DNA of 17,049 nt from CALKCV01 sp964609515 (GCA_964609515.1 CAZSTZ010000142.1:1-17049); one strand, 5' to 3'; shown: positions 6,114 to 13,560, numbered from the stretch's first letter. The notes: a model not told the origin generated them from the letters alone. Numbers and translations are program-made.

Positions 6114-7537
6114 ATACGATTACGATCGCCTGTCTCGTTCTCCCATTTTTAGCGGGATTTACGATTTTTATAATACCGAAACTAGACCGCTATCTGGCTA
6201 TAGGGACTGCATTAGTCTCTTTTGGATTCGGGTTAAGTCTATTTTTCTCCCCGGAACTATCTCTAAAATTACTAGATAGTTTTGGGGTGACATTATTAAT
6301 TGATGAGTTAAGCGGCTACTTCATTATCACAAATGCCCTGGTAACAACGGCGGTAATTATATACTGCTGGCAAACCGATAAGACAACCTTCTTTTACGGA
6401 CAGCTAGCGATTCTGCATGGCAGTCTCAATGCGGCATTTGTCTGTACGGATTTTATTAGCTTATATGTTGCGCTAGAAGTTAGCGGCATAGCGGGTTCTT
6501 TATTAGTTGGCTATCCGAGAAGCGATCGCTCTCTTTGGGTTTCTTTGCGCTATCTCTTTATCAGCAACGTAGCAATGCTGTTTTATCTAGTAGGGGCAGT
6601 GCTAGTTTATAAAGCCAATCATTCCTTTAGCTTTGAAGGCTTGGAAAATTCCCCACCAGAAGCCCTGGCCCTAATCTTTATGGGACTGTTGACCAAAGGG
6701 GGGGTATTTGTATCCGGGTTGTGGTTGCCCCTGACCCACTCGGAATCGGAAACGCCAGTTTCAGCTATGCTGTCGGGAGCCGTGGTCAAAGCAGGGATAT
6801 TTCCTTTAGTGCGCTGCGGTCTAATGTTAGACGGTATTAATCCTATTATTCGGGTTTTCGGCATGGCAACTGCGATTTTGGGAGTTTCTTATGCCGTGTT
6901 TGAAAAGGATAGCAAGCGCCTTTTAGCCTTTAGCACCGTTTCCCAGTTAGGGTGGATTCTATCGGCCCCGGAAGTGGGCGGATTTTATGCCCTGAGTCAC
7001 GGGTTGGCAAAATCAACACTATTCTTGCTCGCGGGAACTTTGCCGAGTCGAAAATTCCAGGAATTGCAAGAGCGACCGATGGATAGGGCTTTGTGGATTC
7101 CCCTAGTAGTGGCAGCGTTATCGATATCTGGCTTTCCTTTATTGTCAGGCTTTGGAGCGAAAGCATTGACTATGAAACAGATGTTGCCCGGGCAAGAGAC
7201 GATTATGAATGTTGTTGCGGTGGGAACGTCTATATGTTTGGCGAAATTTATCTTCCTGCCTTGCAAAGAGGAGGGAAAGCAGTTAAGGCTCGGTTTTTGG
7301 TTGGCAATCGGGTTATTAATCGGCGGACTGGTTCTAGCAAATGCGCTTTATTTGGAAGCATATAACATGACAAATATCGTCAAGGCGATCGCTGTTATAG
7401 CTATTGGTTGGTTAGCTCATGGGTTATTTTTTAAAGGGGCGACAGTTAAATTGCCGAGAGTGTTCGAGCAGTTCGATCATTTGGTCGGCGTAATGAGTGT
7501 GGTTTCGATTTTACTATTCTGGGTGGCATTGAGATGA
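6110..7537 (+). CDS. mrpD: Mrp antiporter subunit D, copy 1 (NuoN/NuoM-like)
   Basis: A 475-residue polytopic protein (about 14 helices) of the proton-conducting membrane transporter family shared with NuoL/M/N of complex I. Residues essential in that family are present: the helix-5 glutamate E123 in YVALEVSG, the helix-7 lysine K196 in LLTKGGVFVSGLWLP, K227 in SGAVVKAG, and the KDSKRLLAFSTVSQLG region at 266-281. HSESETPVSA lies at 210-219. It is coupled by ATGA overlaps to mrpC before it and mrpE after it. A very similar second copy is encoded at 9814-11259. It should act in the cytoplasmic (or thylakoid) membrane in exchange of Na+ or K+ for H+. Confidence 0.92.
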   Translation: MNTITIACLVLPFLAGFTIFIIPKLDRYLAIGTALVSFGFGLSLFFSPELSLKLLDSFGVTLLIDELSGYFIITNALVTTAVIIYCWQTDKTTFFYGQLAILHGSLNAAFVCTDFISLYVALEVSGIAGSLLVGYPRSDRSLWVSLRYLFISNVAMLFYLVGAVLVYKANHSFSFEGLENSPPEALALIFMGLLTKGGVFVSGLWLPLTHSESETPVSAMLSGAVVKAGIFPLVRCGLMLDGINPIIRVFGMATAILGVSYAVFEKDSKRLLAFSTVSQLGWILSAPEVGGFYALSHGLAKSTLFLLAGTLPSRKFQELQERPMDRALWIPLVVAALSISGFPLLSGFGAKALTMKQMLPGQETIMNVVAVGTSICLAKFIFLPCKEEGKQLRLGFWLAIGLLIGGLVLANALYLEAYNMTNIVKAIAVIAIGWLAHGLFFKGATVKLPRVFEQFDHLVGVMSVVSILLFWVALR

Positions 7538-8001
7538 TTGGATATCTAAATCTGATATTGCGACTGGTTATTTGGTTTTTGCTCACGGCCGATCTGAGCT
7601 TGCCAAATATCATCATCGGCGTAACTATAGCTCTGATTTTGCCCCACAACCACAGGGTGAGGGGAGCTTTAACAGATTGGTTGCGGGCATTGTGGGAGCT
7701 TGTGGAGGCGATTCCGATCGCCTATAAGGAAGCATTTGAGATGATCTTAAACCCCCACGACGAGGAAGATGTGGTGATGGCAAAAGTGCCACCTCGGCGA
7801 TCGCAAGGTCTGATTTTCTTGGATATATTTCTAATTACCTTTACGCCGAAAACGATTGTTTTAAAGTATCGCGATCGGGCTCGGTACGAGCTTGAGTTTG
7901 GCTCGAATACGCCCGAAAATATTCTGTTAAAACATCGCGAACTGGGCTGGTATGAAGTACATAGAGTGCGGGAGGGAAGAAGGGATGAATTTCATCAATA
8001 A
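7534..8001 (+). CDS. mrpE: Mrp antiporter subunit E
   Basis: A 155-residue MnhE/MrpE protein. Two N-terminal hydrophobic segments (about 4-20 and 23-37) precede an amphipathic region and a cytoplasmic C-terminal domain. Family features are RLVIWFLL, then IAYKEAFEMILNP, then LIFLDIFLITFTPKTIVL, ending in LGWYEVHRV. The ATG overlaps the mrpD TGA (7534-7537). The final 17 bases overlap the next gene if that gene starts at 7985. MrpE is needed for assembly or full activity of the complex. A dead copy lies at 11244-11678, and comparison with it confirms this start and reading frame. Confidence 0.9.
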   Translation: MIGYLNLILRLVIWFLLTADLSLPNIIIGVTIALILPHNHRVRGALTDWLRALWELVEAIPIAYKEAFEMILNPHDEEDVVMAKVPPRRSQGLIFLDIFLITFTPKTIVLKYRDRARYELEFGSNTPENILLKHRELGWYEVHRVREGRRDEFHQ

Positions 8002-8248
8002 CTCGATTTTAATTGCGATGATTCTTGCTCTGCTAATACCTATTTATAAAGCGTGGGCAGATGAGAACGTCTGGGAAAATATGTTAGCATTTGCCAGTAT
8101 CGCTACGAAAACATCAATGATGATTTTAGTAGTTTCTGTATTCCGCGACGATTGGATGATAGGCTTGGTGGGAGTGCTGATTTTAAGCGTAGGTAACGCA
8201 GGGTTTATGTTGTTAGCACACATACTCAAAAGACTGGACGAAATATGA
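7985..8248 (+). CDS. mrpF: Mrp antiporter subunit F
   Basis: An 87-residue protein with three predicted helices (about 6-22, 35-53 and 56-80), the size and layout of MnhF/MrpF. The charged ADENVWENMLAFASIATKTS stretch between helices 1 and 2 sits where other MrpF proteins carry a P-x-x-D-R motif, here only loosely conserved. The frame is open further upstream to an ATG at 7952, but GGAGGGAAGAAGGG directly before 7985 is a strong purine-rich ribosome binding site and the family starts here. The gene overlaps mrpE by 17 bases and mrpG by the ATGA at 8245-8248. Confidence 0.85.
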   Translation: MNFINNSILIAMILALLIPIYKAWADENVWENMLAFASIATKTSMMILVVSVFRDDWMIGLVGVLILSVGNAGFMLLAHILKRLDEI

Positions 8249-8523
8249 TTGATGTATTAGCTTATAGTTGTATCGGTTTGGGCATTTTCTTCTGGTTTTG
8301 GGGCACTTCCCATTTGCTCCGCAGGCGATCGGTTTTGTTTAAGCTCCACAGTCTGTCGGTGGCAGATACTCTGGGTTCGATGGCGATCGCTTTCGGACTT
8401 CTGCTGAAACTTCCCAGCGAATGGCCGTTGCTAATCCTAGCCTTTATTTCCTTGGCAATTTGGAATACAATGTTGGGTTATGTTTTAGCTTATTGCTCTA
8501 ATAAGGAGGAAACCCATGATTGA
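8245..8523 (+). CDS. mrpG: Mrp antiporter subunit G
   Basis: A 92-residue MnhG/MrpG protein with three hydrophobic stretches (about 4-22, 42-56 and 59-83). The family motif FKLHSLSVADTLGSMAIAFGLLL at residues 32-54 corresponds to the R-L-H-x-x-x-x-A-D-T-L-G core of other MrpG subunits. It overlaps the previous gene by 4 bases and the next by 8. Within its last codons AAGGAGGA (8503-8510) is an excellent Shine-Dalgarno sequence for the following gene. Confidence 0.87.
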   Translation: MIDVLAYSCIGLGIFFWFWGTSHLLRRRSVLFKLHSLSVADTLGSMAIAFGLLLKLPSEWPLLILAFISLAIWNTMLGYVLAYCSNKEETHD

Positions 8524-9085
8524 GATTTATGTTTACATTATTGTAGCGCTGCTGCCGTTAAGCGCTATTATGTTAGTCATACAATCAAATCCTTATCGGG
8601 TTTTGATTATTCGAGGAATATTAGGAGCGGTGGCAGCATTAGTATATGCACTTTTGGGAGCGGCCGATGTAGCATTGACTGAAGCTTTAATGGGAACTTT
8701 GCTGGCGATTACGCTTTATATTGTAGCAGTTCGCTCGTCAATGGTAGTGCGTCTCGGAGCTCTCGAAAGCGATGCTAACAATACTAGGGAAGATAGCCCC
8801 TTTGGAAAATTACTCTTGGACTTGCGGAGGATTTTTGGCAAGAAGTATCTGCGTCTGGAAGTGGTTCCTTACGATAATAAAGACTCTTTGCAGCAGGGGC
8901 TTATGGAACGGGAACTTCATGCCATCTGCGTCAAATCGGAAATAAGAGAAAACGAGAAAGAAATCCCACCCTATCAGACAACTATTAGGGTCCTGCGCCT
9001 CCACGAACTTCTCCAGGAGGAAGCGCCGTCGGGAACCCTGTTAAAATATCTAAACACTTTAGCAACTAAATCGGAGCAACATTAA
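8516..9085 (+). CDS. DUF4040/MbhD-like Mrp subunit (C-terminal MrpA fragment) with a soluble tail
   Basis: A 189-residue protein. Residues 3-75 hold three helices, with GAADVALTEALMGTLLAITL at 48-67 (D51, E56) matching the DUF4040/MbhD module that in most bacteria is fused to the C-terminus of MrpA. Residues from about 80 to 189 form a hydrophilic extension (LEVVPYDNKDSLQQGL, then YQTTIRVLRLHELLQEE) that I do not recognise; it is probably cytoplasmic and may be regulatory or structural. The AAGGAGGA at 8503-8510, five bases before the ATG, fixes the start. The stop overlaps the next ATG by one base (TAATG at 9083-9087). The large NuoL-like half of MrpA is not encoded next to it. Confidence 0.85.
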   Translation: MIEIYVYIIVALLPLSAIMLVIQSNPYRVLIIRGILGAVAALVYALLGAADVALTEALMGTLLAITLYIVAVRSSMVVRLGALESDANNTREDSPFGKLLLDLRRIFGKKYLRLEVVPYDNKDSLQQGLMERELHAICVKSEIRENEKEIPPYQTTIRVLRLHELLQEEAPSGTLLKYLNTLATKSEQH

Positions 9086-9750
9086 TGAAATGGATTTATC
9101 TTCTAGCGGGGATAGCATTATACGTCAAGGTGCTTTTCACTTCTAATTCCCTAGCAATAGACCCATTGCAATTGAATATCGTCGAAGCGGTGGTCGGAGA
9201 TAGCGGGGTGCCCAATGCGGTATCGGGCATCATTTTTAGGAATCGCTTGTACGACACGATTTTTGAAGTGGTCGTATTTACGATTTCAATTTTGGGGGTT
9301 AAATATCTGCTTGCCAACGAAAAGCCTTCCTGTAAAATTTATCAGTTTACCGATCGCCCCTCTATCGTCTTAGCGCGTCTGGGGGCGACGATCGCTGCTT
9401 TGATTGGGATAGAATTGGCCATTCGCGGACACCTGAGCCCCGGCGGCGGTTTTGCTGCGGGGGTGGCCGGGGGTACCGCCATCGGTTTGGTGGCGATTAC
9501 TTCGTCGATGGAGTTAATCTATTCTCTATACAAGCGCTGGAATGCGGCCACTTGGGAGAAGATTTCGGTTTTAATTTTTATCGTGCTGGCAGCATTGAAT
9601 CTCTCCGGCATCGAACTACCCCACGGAGAGTTAGGTGAGTTAGCGAGCGGCGGTTTTATTCCCTTGCTTAACATTTTGGTTGCCTTAAAAGTGGCATTGG
9701 GCTCTTGGGCGGTGATTTTGCTGTTTATTCGCTATCGAGGTTTGCTCTGA
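9085..9750 (+). CDS. mrpB: Mrp antiporter subunit B with an MbhE-like N-terminal module
   Basis: A 221-residue membrane protein combining two modules. Residues 43-75 (NAVSGIIFRNRLYDTIFEVVVF and following) resemble the FRGFDTLGEI segment found at the extreme C-terminus of MrpA or in MbhE. Residues 95-221 are MnhB/MrpB, with RGHLSPGGGFAAGVAGGTAIG at 114-134 as the defining motif and later helices ending in FIRYRGLL. This split and re-fusion of the MrpA C-terminus and MrpB is the cyanobacterial arrangement. It is coupled to the previous gene by a one-base overlap. A 63-base gap with a TATAAT box separates it from the second mrpD. Confidence 0.87.
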   Translation: MKWIYLLAGIALYVKVLFTSNSLAIDPLQLNIVEAVVGDSGVPNAVSGIIFRNRLYDTIFEVVVFTISILGVKYLLANEKPSCKIYQFTDRPSIVLARLGATIAALIGIELAIRGHLSPGGGFAAGVAGGTAIGLVAITSSMELIYSLYKRWNAATWEKISVLIFIVLAALNLSGIELPHGELGELASGGFIPLLNILVALKVALGSWAVILLFIRYRGLL

Positions 9751-9778
9751 AGTTTGGGATGCCCGAAAATAAAGCCGC

Positions 9779-9784
9779 TATAAT
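9779..9784 (+). promoter_or_regulatory. Possible internal promoter before the second mrpD
   Basis: A perfect TATAAT lies 29 bases before the start at 9814. The -35 position shows only GGGATG at 17-base spacing. This is the only non-overlapping junction inside the mrp operon, so a separate transcript for the second copy is possible. Confidence 0.3.
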
Positions 9785-9813
9785 TTGACCGAAGAAAACA
9801 GTGACAAAAAAAT

Positions 9814-11259
9814 ATGAATGCCATAACCCTTGCTTGGATCGCCCTGCCATTTTTGGCGGGGTTCACCGTTTTTATAATTCCGAAACTAGACCGCTACCTG
9901 GCGCTTTTAACATCCATTGCCAGCTTTGGCTATGGATTAAATTTATTTTTTGCGTCGCCCCTGTCTCTAAAATTACTGGATAATTTTGGAGTGACATTAG
10001 AAATAGACCAATTGAGCGGCTATTTTATTTTGACAAACGCTCTGGTGACGGCTGCGGTAATTCTTTACTGTTGGGAAACGGACAAGACGGCTTTCTTTTA
10101 CGGGCAGACTCTGGTTTTGCACGGGAGTCTTAATGCGGCATTTATTTCCACGGATTTTATTAGTTTATATGTCGCCCTAGAGGTGAGCGGGGTGGCGGGG
10201 GCTCTTTTGGTTGCCTATCCCAGAAGCGATCGCTCGATTTGGGTGTCCCTGCGCTATTTGTTTGTCAGCAATATTGCCTTGCTCTTTTATCTGGTGGGAG
10301 CGGTGCTGGTTTATCAAGCTCATCATTCCTTTGCTTTTGAAGGTTTGCGCGGCGCGCCCCCAGAAGCAATGGCTCTAATTTTTATGGGGCTATTGACCAA
10401 GGGGGGAGTATTTGTCTCGGGATTGTGGCTGCCCCTAACCCACTCGGAATCGGAAACCCCTGTTTCGGCTCTGCTGTCGGGGGTTGTAGTCAAAGCGGGA
10501 GTTTATCCTTTGGTCCGTTGCGCTCTAATTTTGGATGAGATTAATCCGATAATTCGGGTTTTCGGGATGGCAACGGCTATTTTGGGAGTTGCTTATGCGG
10601 TATTTGAAAAGGATACCAAGCGGATGCTAGCCTTTCACACGCTTTCTCAATTGGGTTTTATCCTTGCCGCACCTAAAGCAGGTGGCTTCTACGCTCTTAC
10701 TCACGGTTTGGTAAAATCGTCTCTGTTTTTGCTGGCGGGGGTTTTACCGAGTCGCAATTTTAAGGAGTTGCAAAAGCAACCTATCGATACTACAGTTTGG
10801 CTCGCTCTGGTGATGGCCGGGTTCTCCATTTCGGGTTTTCCTCTGCTGTCCGGTTTTGGGGCGAAGGTATTGACTATGAAAAATCTGCTGCCTTGGCAAG
10901 ATTGGGCTATGAATGCGGTGGCGGTGGGAACGGCTATTTCTTTTGCTAAGTTTATCTTTTTGCCCCACGAGAGCAAAAAAGAAGGAGAGGGGCTGAGATT
11001 GGGCTTTTGGCTGGCTCTAATATTATTGATAAGTGGATTGTTCGCGGCCAATTTTGTTTATTACGACGCTTATAGTATTAAAAATATTATCAAGGCTTTA
11101 ATGGTTATTGGTATCGGCTGGTGTGCTTATATTTTCTTCTTGAAAAACGTTAAGTTTAAGTTGCCGCGATTGTTCGAGCAGTTCGAGCATTTGGTCGGCG
11201 TGATGAGCTTGGTTTCAATTTTGCTATTCTGGGTGGCATTGAGATCGTTGGATATCTAA
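9814..11259 (+). CDS. mrpD: Mrp antiporter subunit D, copy 2 (paralogue of the gene at 6110)
   Basis: A 481-residue protein aligned without gaps over most of its length with copy 1 and, by eye, about three quarters identical. The same functional residues are kept: YVALEVSG, LLTKGGVFVSGLWLP, SGVVVKAG, KDTKRMLAFHTLSQLG, HSESETPVSALL. It is expected to be a second ion-translocating subunit and may take the place of the missing NuoL-like MrpA half. The C-terminus is four residues longer (SLDI) than copy 1. That extra tail exists because the overlapping mrpE start, whose ATGA gave copy 1 its stop, has mutated, letting the frame run to TAA at 11257-11259. A decayed mrpE follows. Confidence 0.92.
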   Translation: MNAITLAWIALPFLAGFTVFIIPKLDRYLALLTSIASFGYGLNLFFASPLSLKLLDNFGVTLEIDQLSGYFILTNALVTAAVILYCWETDKTAFFYGQTLVLHGSLNAAFISTDFISLYVALEVSGVAGALLVAYPRSDRSIWVSLRYLFVSNIALLFYLVGAVLVYQAHHSFAFEGLRGAPPEAMALIFMGLLTKGGVFVSGLWLPLTHSESETPVSALLSGVVVKAGVYPLVRCALILDEINPIIRVFGMATAILGVAYAVFEKDTKRMLAFHTLSQLGFILAAPKAGGFYALTHGLVKSSLFLLAGVLPSRNFKELQKQPIDTTVWLALVMAGFSISGFPLLSGFGAKVLTMKNLLPWQDWAMNAVAVGTAISFAKFIFLPHESKKEGEGLRLGFWLALILLISGLFAANFVYYDAYSIKNIIKALMVIGIGWCAYIFFLKNVKFKLPRLFEQFEHLVGVMSLVSILLFWVALRSLDI

Positions 11260-11678
11260 ATGTAATTTTGCGGCTGGTTATCTGATTTTTGCTCACTTGC
11301 AGAACTGAGCTTGCAGAATATTTTTATCGGTTCTACTCTTTCTTTATTGTTGCCTCATAATCATAGATTGAGAGGACCGTTAACGGAATGGTTGCGGGCT
11401 TTTGGCAAGATTTTAGCCGCCGTGCCGATGGCTTATATAGAAGCCGATGATTTTCTCTCCCCACAATTTTGAAGAAATAATCATCCAACGAGTACCCCCG
11501 AGACGCTCGGAAGGACTGGTATTTTTAGATATATTTCTGATTGCGTTTCTAAGATAAACTATTGTTTTTAAATATCGGGATAATAGCGATTACCAACTGA
11601 AAAAAACTGCCAGATGGTATTGTGTTGAAACATCGCGATAAGGGCTGGTACGAGATTCATCAAGTCTGCCAGAAGTAA
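11244..11678 (+). pseudogene. mrpE: Decayed second copy of mrpE
   Basis: The sequence is alignable with the intact mrpE at 7534 from its first codon to its end. The ATG has become ATC (11244-11246). Codon 14 TGG has become TGA (11283-11285). About one extra base sits between 11295 and 11307. The frame shifts again near 11455. TAA replaces a lysine-region codon at 11555-11557. Recognisable pieces survive in three frames: RVPPRRSEGLVFLDIFLIAF, TIVFKYRDNSDYQL, then DGIVLKHRDKGWYEIH before a terminal TAA at 11676-11678. The many lesions against continued recognisability show it is long inactive but not ancient. It documents duplication of a D-E block, since the junction bases before and after the lost ATG match those between mrpD copy 1 and mrpE. 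Confidence 0.92.
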
Positions 11679-11683
11679 CATAC

Positions 11684-12388
11684 TTAGGGAAACTGTTGTT
11701 CGATAATTCGCCAACTGGCAGCTTTTACTCCCAAGTCCAGACTTAATCGACTGATGATTTGCTCTAAAAGGCGATCGTTGCGAGTTTGAGCGATCGTTTC
11801 GGCTTGGACTTCAACTAAATCTAGCTCTAAATTTTCGCTGCGTAAAGACTGCAGTTTCATGTCGCTATTGCTAAGAGCCTGAATTAATAAAACTCTCAGC
11901 AAAGCTTCGTCACGAGCTTGACAGACAAAGGAACATTGATAGCATAATTTCAATTCGCTGCTTGTACGGGACTTGCGAGCGAACCGGGCGAGCTGGAAGT
12001 CTATAGGAGCTAAAATAGTATTGGAGAGCAAAACGACTAAGGTACCGATAAATGCTTGAAAGATAAATCCCGCTCCGCAAAAACAACCAATGGCGGCGGC
12101 ACACCAAATCGTTGCTGCTGTATTTAAGCCGGAAATACTTAACCCTTCTCGCAAAATGACACCGCCTCCGAGAAAGCCAATTCCGGAGACTATTTGAGCG
12201 GCAACGCGAGTGGGACTGGCATCATCGCCCATGAGGATAGAGAAGGTGACAAATAAAGCTGCTCCTGTAGCTACGAGAGTATTTGCGTGCAGTCCCGCCA
12301 TGGGCTGCCGCCACTGACGTTCTAGCCCCAGGGCGCAACCTAAGAAAAAGGCAGCGGCGAGACGAACTATAAAATCTGTATTTTCCAT
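11684..12388 (-). CDS. MgtC/SapB family membrane protein
   Basis: A 234-residue protein. The N-terminal membrane domain (1-130) has about five helices and the MgtC family motifs RLAAAFFLGCALGLERQWR at 9-27, AGLHANTLVATGAALF at 31-46, RVAAQIVSGIGFLGGGVIL at 61-79 and GLNTAATIWCAAAIG at 87-101. Residues 131-234 form a soluble, ACT-like C-terminal domain with heptad-rich helices. MgtC proteins are linked to growth at low Mg2+ and in some bacteria to ATP synthase or membrane-potential control. Next to an Mrp antiporter, an ion-homeostasis role is reasonable but unproven. It converges on the mrpE pseudogene, with only 5 bases between the two stops and no terminator between them. Confidence 0.88.
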   Translation of the reverse strand: MENTDFIVRLAAAFFLGCALGLERQWRQPMAGLHANTLVATGAALFVTFSILMGDDASPTRVAAQIVSGIGFLGGGVILREGLSISGLNTAATIWCAAAIGCFCGAGFIFQAFIGTLVVLLSNTILAPIDFQLARFARKSRTSSELKLCYQCSFVCQARDEALLRVLLIQALSNSDMKLQSLRSENLELDLVEVQAETIAQTRNDRLLEQIISRLSLDLGVKAASWRIIEQQFP

Positions 12389-12640
12389 CCTCGATTTTTG
12401 CCATTATTCCGATTGATTTACTTAACCAAGATACCAAGGAGAGGGTGACTTTTAAATTAAAACTACCAATTTAATAAAGTAACGTTCGAGAAAGACAACT
12501 GTCTGTGACCCATTATCTAGCTGTCCATTACCGAAAGCATTTCTGGTATCAAAAATATATGCAATCCTATTAGACCCGCTTCCCAGACGATCGCTCATAC
12601 TCTGGGGGTTTTTCTTTTGGGGGCGAGAGGGCCGGGCTGT

Positions 12641-12669
12641 GAAACCCGGTATGAGATGAATTACCGGGT
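12641..12669. repeat. GAAACCCGGTA hairpin, dispersed repeat copy
   Basis: ACCCGGTA (12644-12651) and TACCGGGT (12662-12669) form an 8-bp stem with a 10-base loop, preceded by GAAA and followed further on by GGTTTC near 12685. It is another copy of the repeat seen at 200-230 and 5499-5530, here far from any gene end. Confidence 0.5.
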
Positions 12670-12818
12670 GATACCAAAAAGCATGGTTTCTGACAATACA
12701 AGACCTGCTCTCTAGTTATTAGAGAGCGAGATTGCCTGGGAGGGTTGAGCCGGCAGCTAAGATCGGACCGCTAGCAGTCAAAATGGGCTCTAAAATAGGG
12801 CTTGCTGAATAAATAATA

Positions 12819-12885
12819 GACTTGCGGGCCCCGCAAGTCCGCCGCAAGTCCGCCGCAAGTCCGCCGCAAGTCTGCCGCAAGTCCG
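12819..12885. repeat. Hairpin plus 11-bp tandem repeat (CCGCAAGTCCG)x5
   Basis: A 21-base inverted repeat (GACTTGCGGG/CCCGCAAGTC, 12819-12839) runs into five tandem copies of CCGCAAGTCCG (12831-12885, one copy with a C-to-T change). The right arm of the hairpin is the first repeat copy, so several alternative pairings are possible. The tail TTGTCCCCCTTGTCCCC follows. There are no spacers, so it is not a CRISPR array. Confidence 0.8.
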
Positions 12886-13325
12886 CCTTGTCCCCCTTGT
12901 CCCCTTCTTATTTTGGGCCAATTATTGGCCATAAGACCGGCGATCGCGTTCTCCTTAAGCAAAGCTTCAAACCTTACCAACCCCTTGCGATAAGGGCAAT
13001 TCATCCAAAGCCGCTATCAGTTTGGCAAACTCGGTCGAAAAAGTGTATAATCGTCAGAAAGACCTCAGACAAATAGAGGGCCTTCTCGGAGGTGAAAATC
13101 TTCTTTACCTAGCTTTAATAAAAGTTAAGATTCAAAAAATTCCAGTTAAACGTTGAATTCGGTAACTTTCCAGGTGTTTGACCCTTTTATTGGGCCAAAC
13201 TAATCGGACTCAATGGCAAAACCTAAATAAGGTCAAAATTTTATGAGCGTCCAATACGGTAAAGCACTAAGGCAGGGGTGAAGCAAAAACGGCCAAGTAG
13301 CTTTATCGACATCCAAATCCAATGA

Positions 13326-13432
13326 GTCTTTTCGTCATAAGAAGCGAAAAGACATCCAAGCAAGAACGAGCGATCGCACATGAGAGTTAATTTAGAAATT
13401 AAACTCCCGATAGGTTTTTTGTGCTTTTTTTT
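13326..13432 (+). ncRNA. Possible structured transcript end (two hairpins and T tracts)
   Basis: GTCTTTTCG (13326-13334) pairs perfectly with CGAAAAGAC (13345-13353). A second A/T-rich stem, GAGTTAATTT (13384-13393) with AAATTAAACTC (13396-13406), is followed by T6 at 13415-13420 and T8 at 13425-13432. Hairpin followed by T runs on the plus strand looks like an intrinsic terminator, yet no gene precedes it on this strand, so a small RNA ending here is a guess. Confidence 0.25.
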
Positions 13433-13452
13433 ACAGAGATTGTTATTTGTAA

Positions 13453-13560
13453 TACCAATTTAATAAAGTTATGGAAGAGTACGATTTTTGGTAATAGGTA
13501 ATCGGAATGCCTATTGTACTCTTGCTAAATACCATTCTTATTACCCATATTAAAATGGTA
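13453..13560. repeat. Nested palindromic element with TACCAWTTT ends
   Basis: Imperfect terminal inverted repeats TACCAATTT (13453-13461) and AAAATGGTA (13552-13560) enclose a perfect 8-bp pair, AAGAGTAC (13475-13482) and GTACTCTT (13516-13523), and a 7-bp pair, TACCATT (13530-13536) and AATGGTA (13554-13560). A 16-base direct match to its left end, ACCAATTTAATAAAGT, also occurs at 12465-12480. It may be a small non-autonomous element or a regulatory palindrome upstream of the acetyltransferase gene. Confidence 0.4.

Noticed and set aside
7952..7984. Upstream ATG for mrpF
   Set aside because: It would add a charged, non-family leader inside mrpE. The strong purine-rich ribosome binding site precedes 7985.
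11260..11678. Independent small genes downstream of the second mrpD
   Set aside because: Codon-by-codon comparison with mrpE at 7534 shows a single pseudogene broken by nonsense codons and indels.
12831..12885. Possible CRISPR array
   Set aside because: The 11-bp units are directly adjacent with no spacers, and no cas gene is in the window.
12771..13076. Overlapping frames on both strands through the CCGCAAGTCCG array
   Set aside because: Both are low-complexity translations of the tandem repeat with no recognisable domain. They are products of a GC-rich repeat lacking stop codons.
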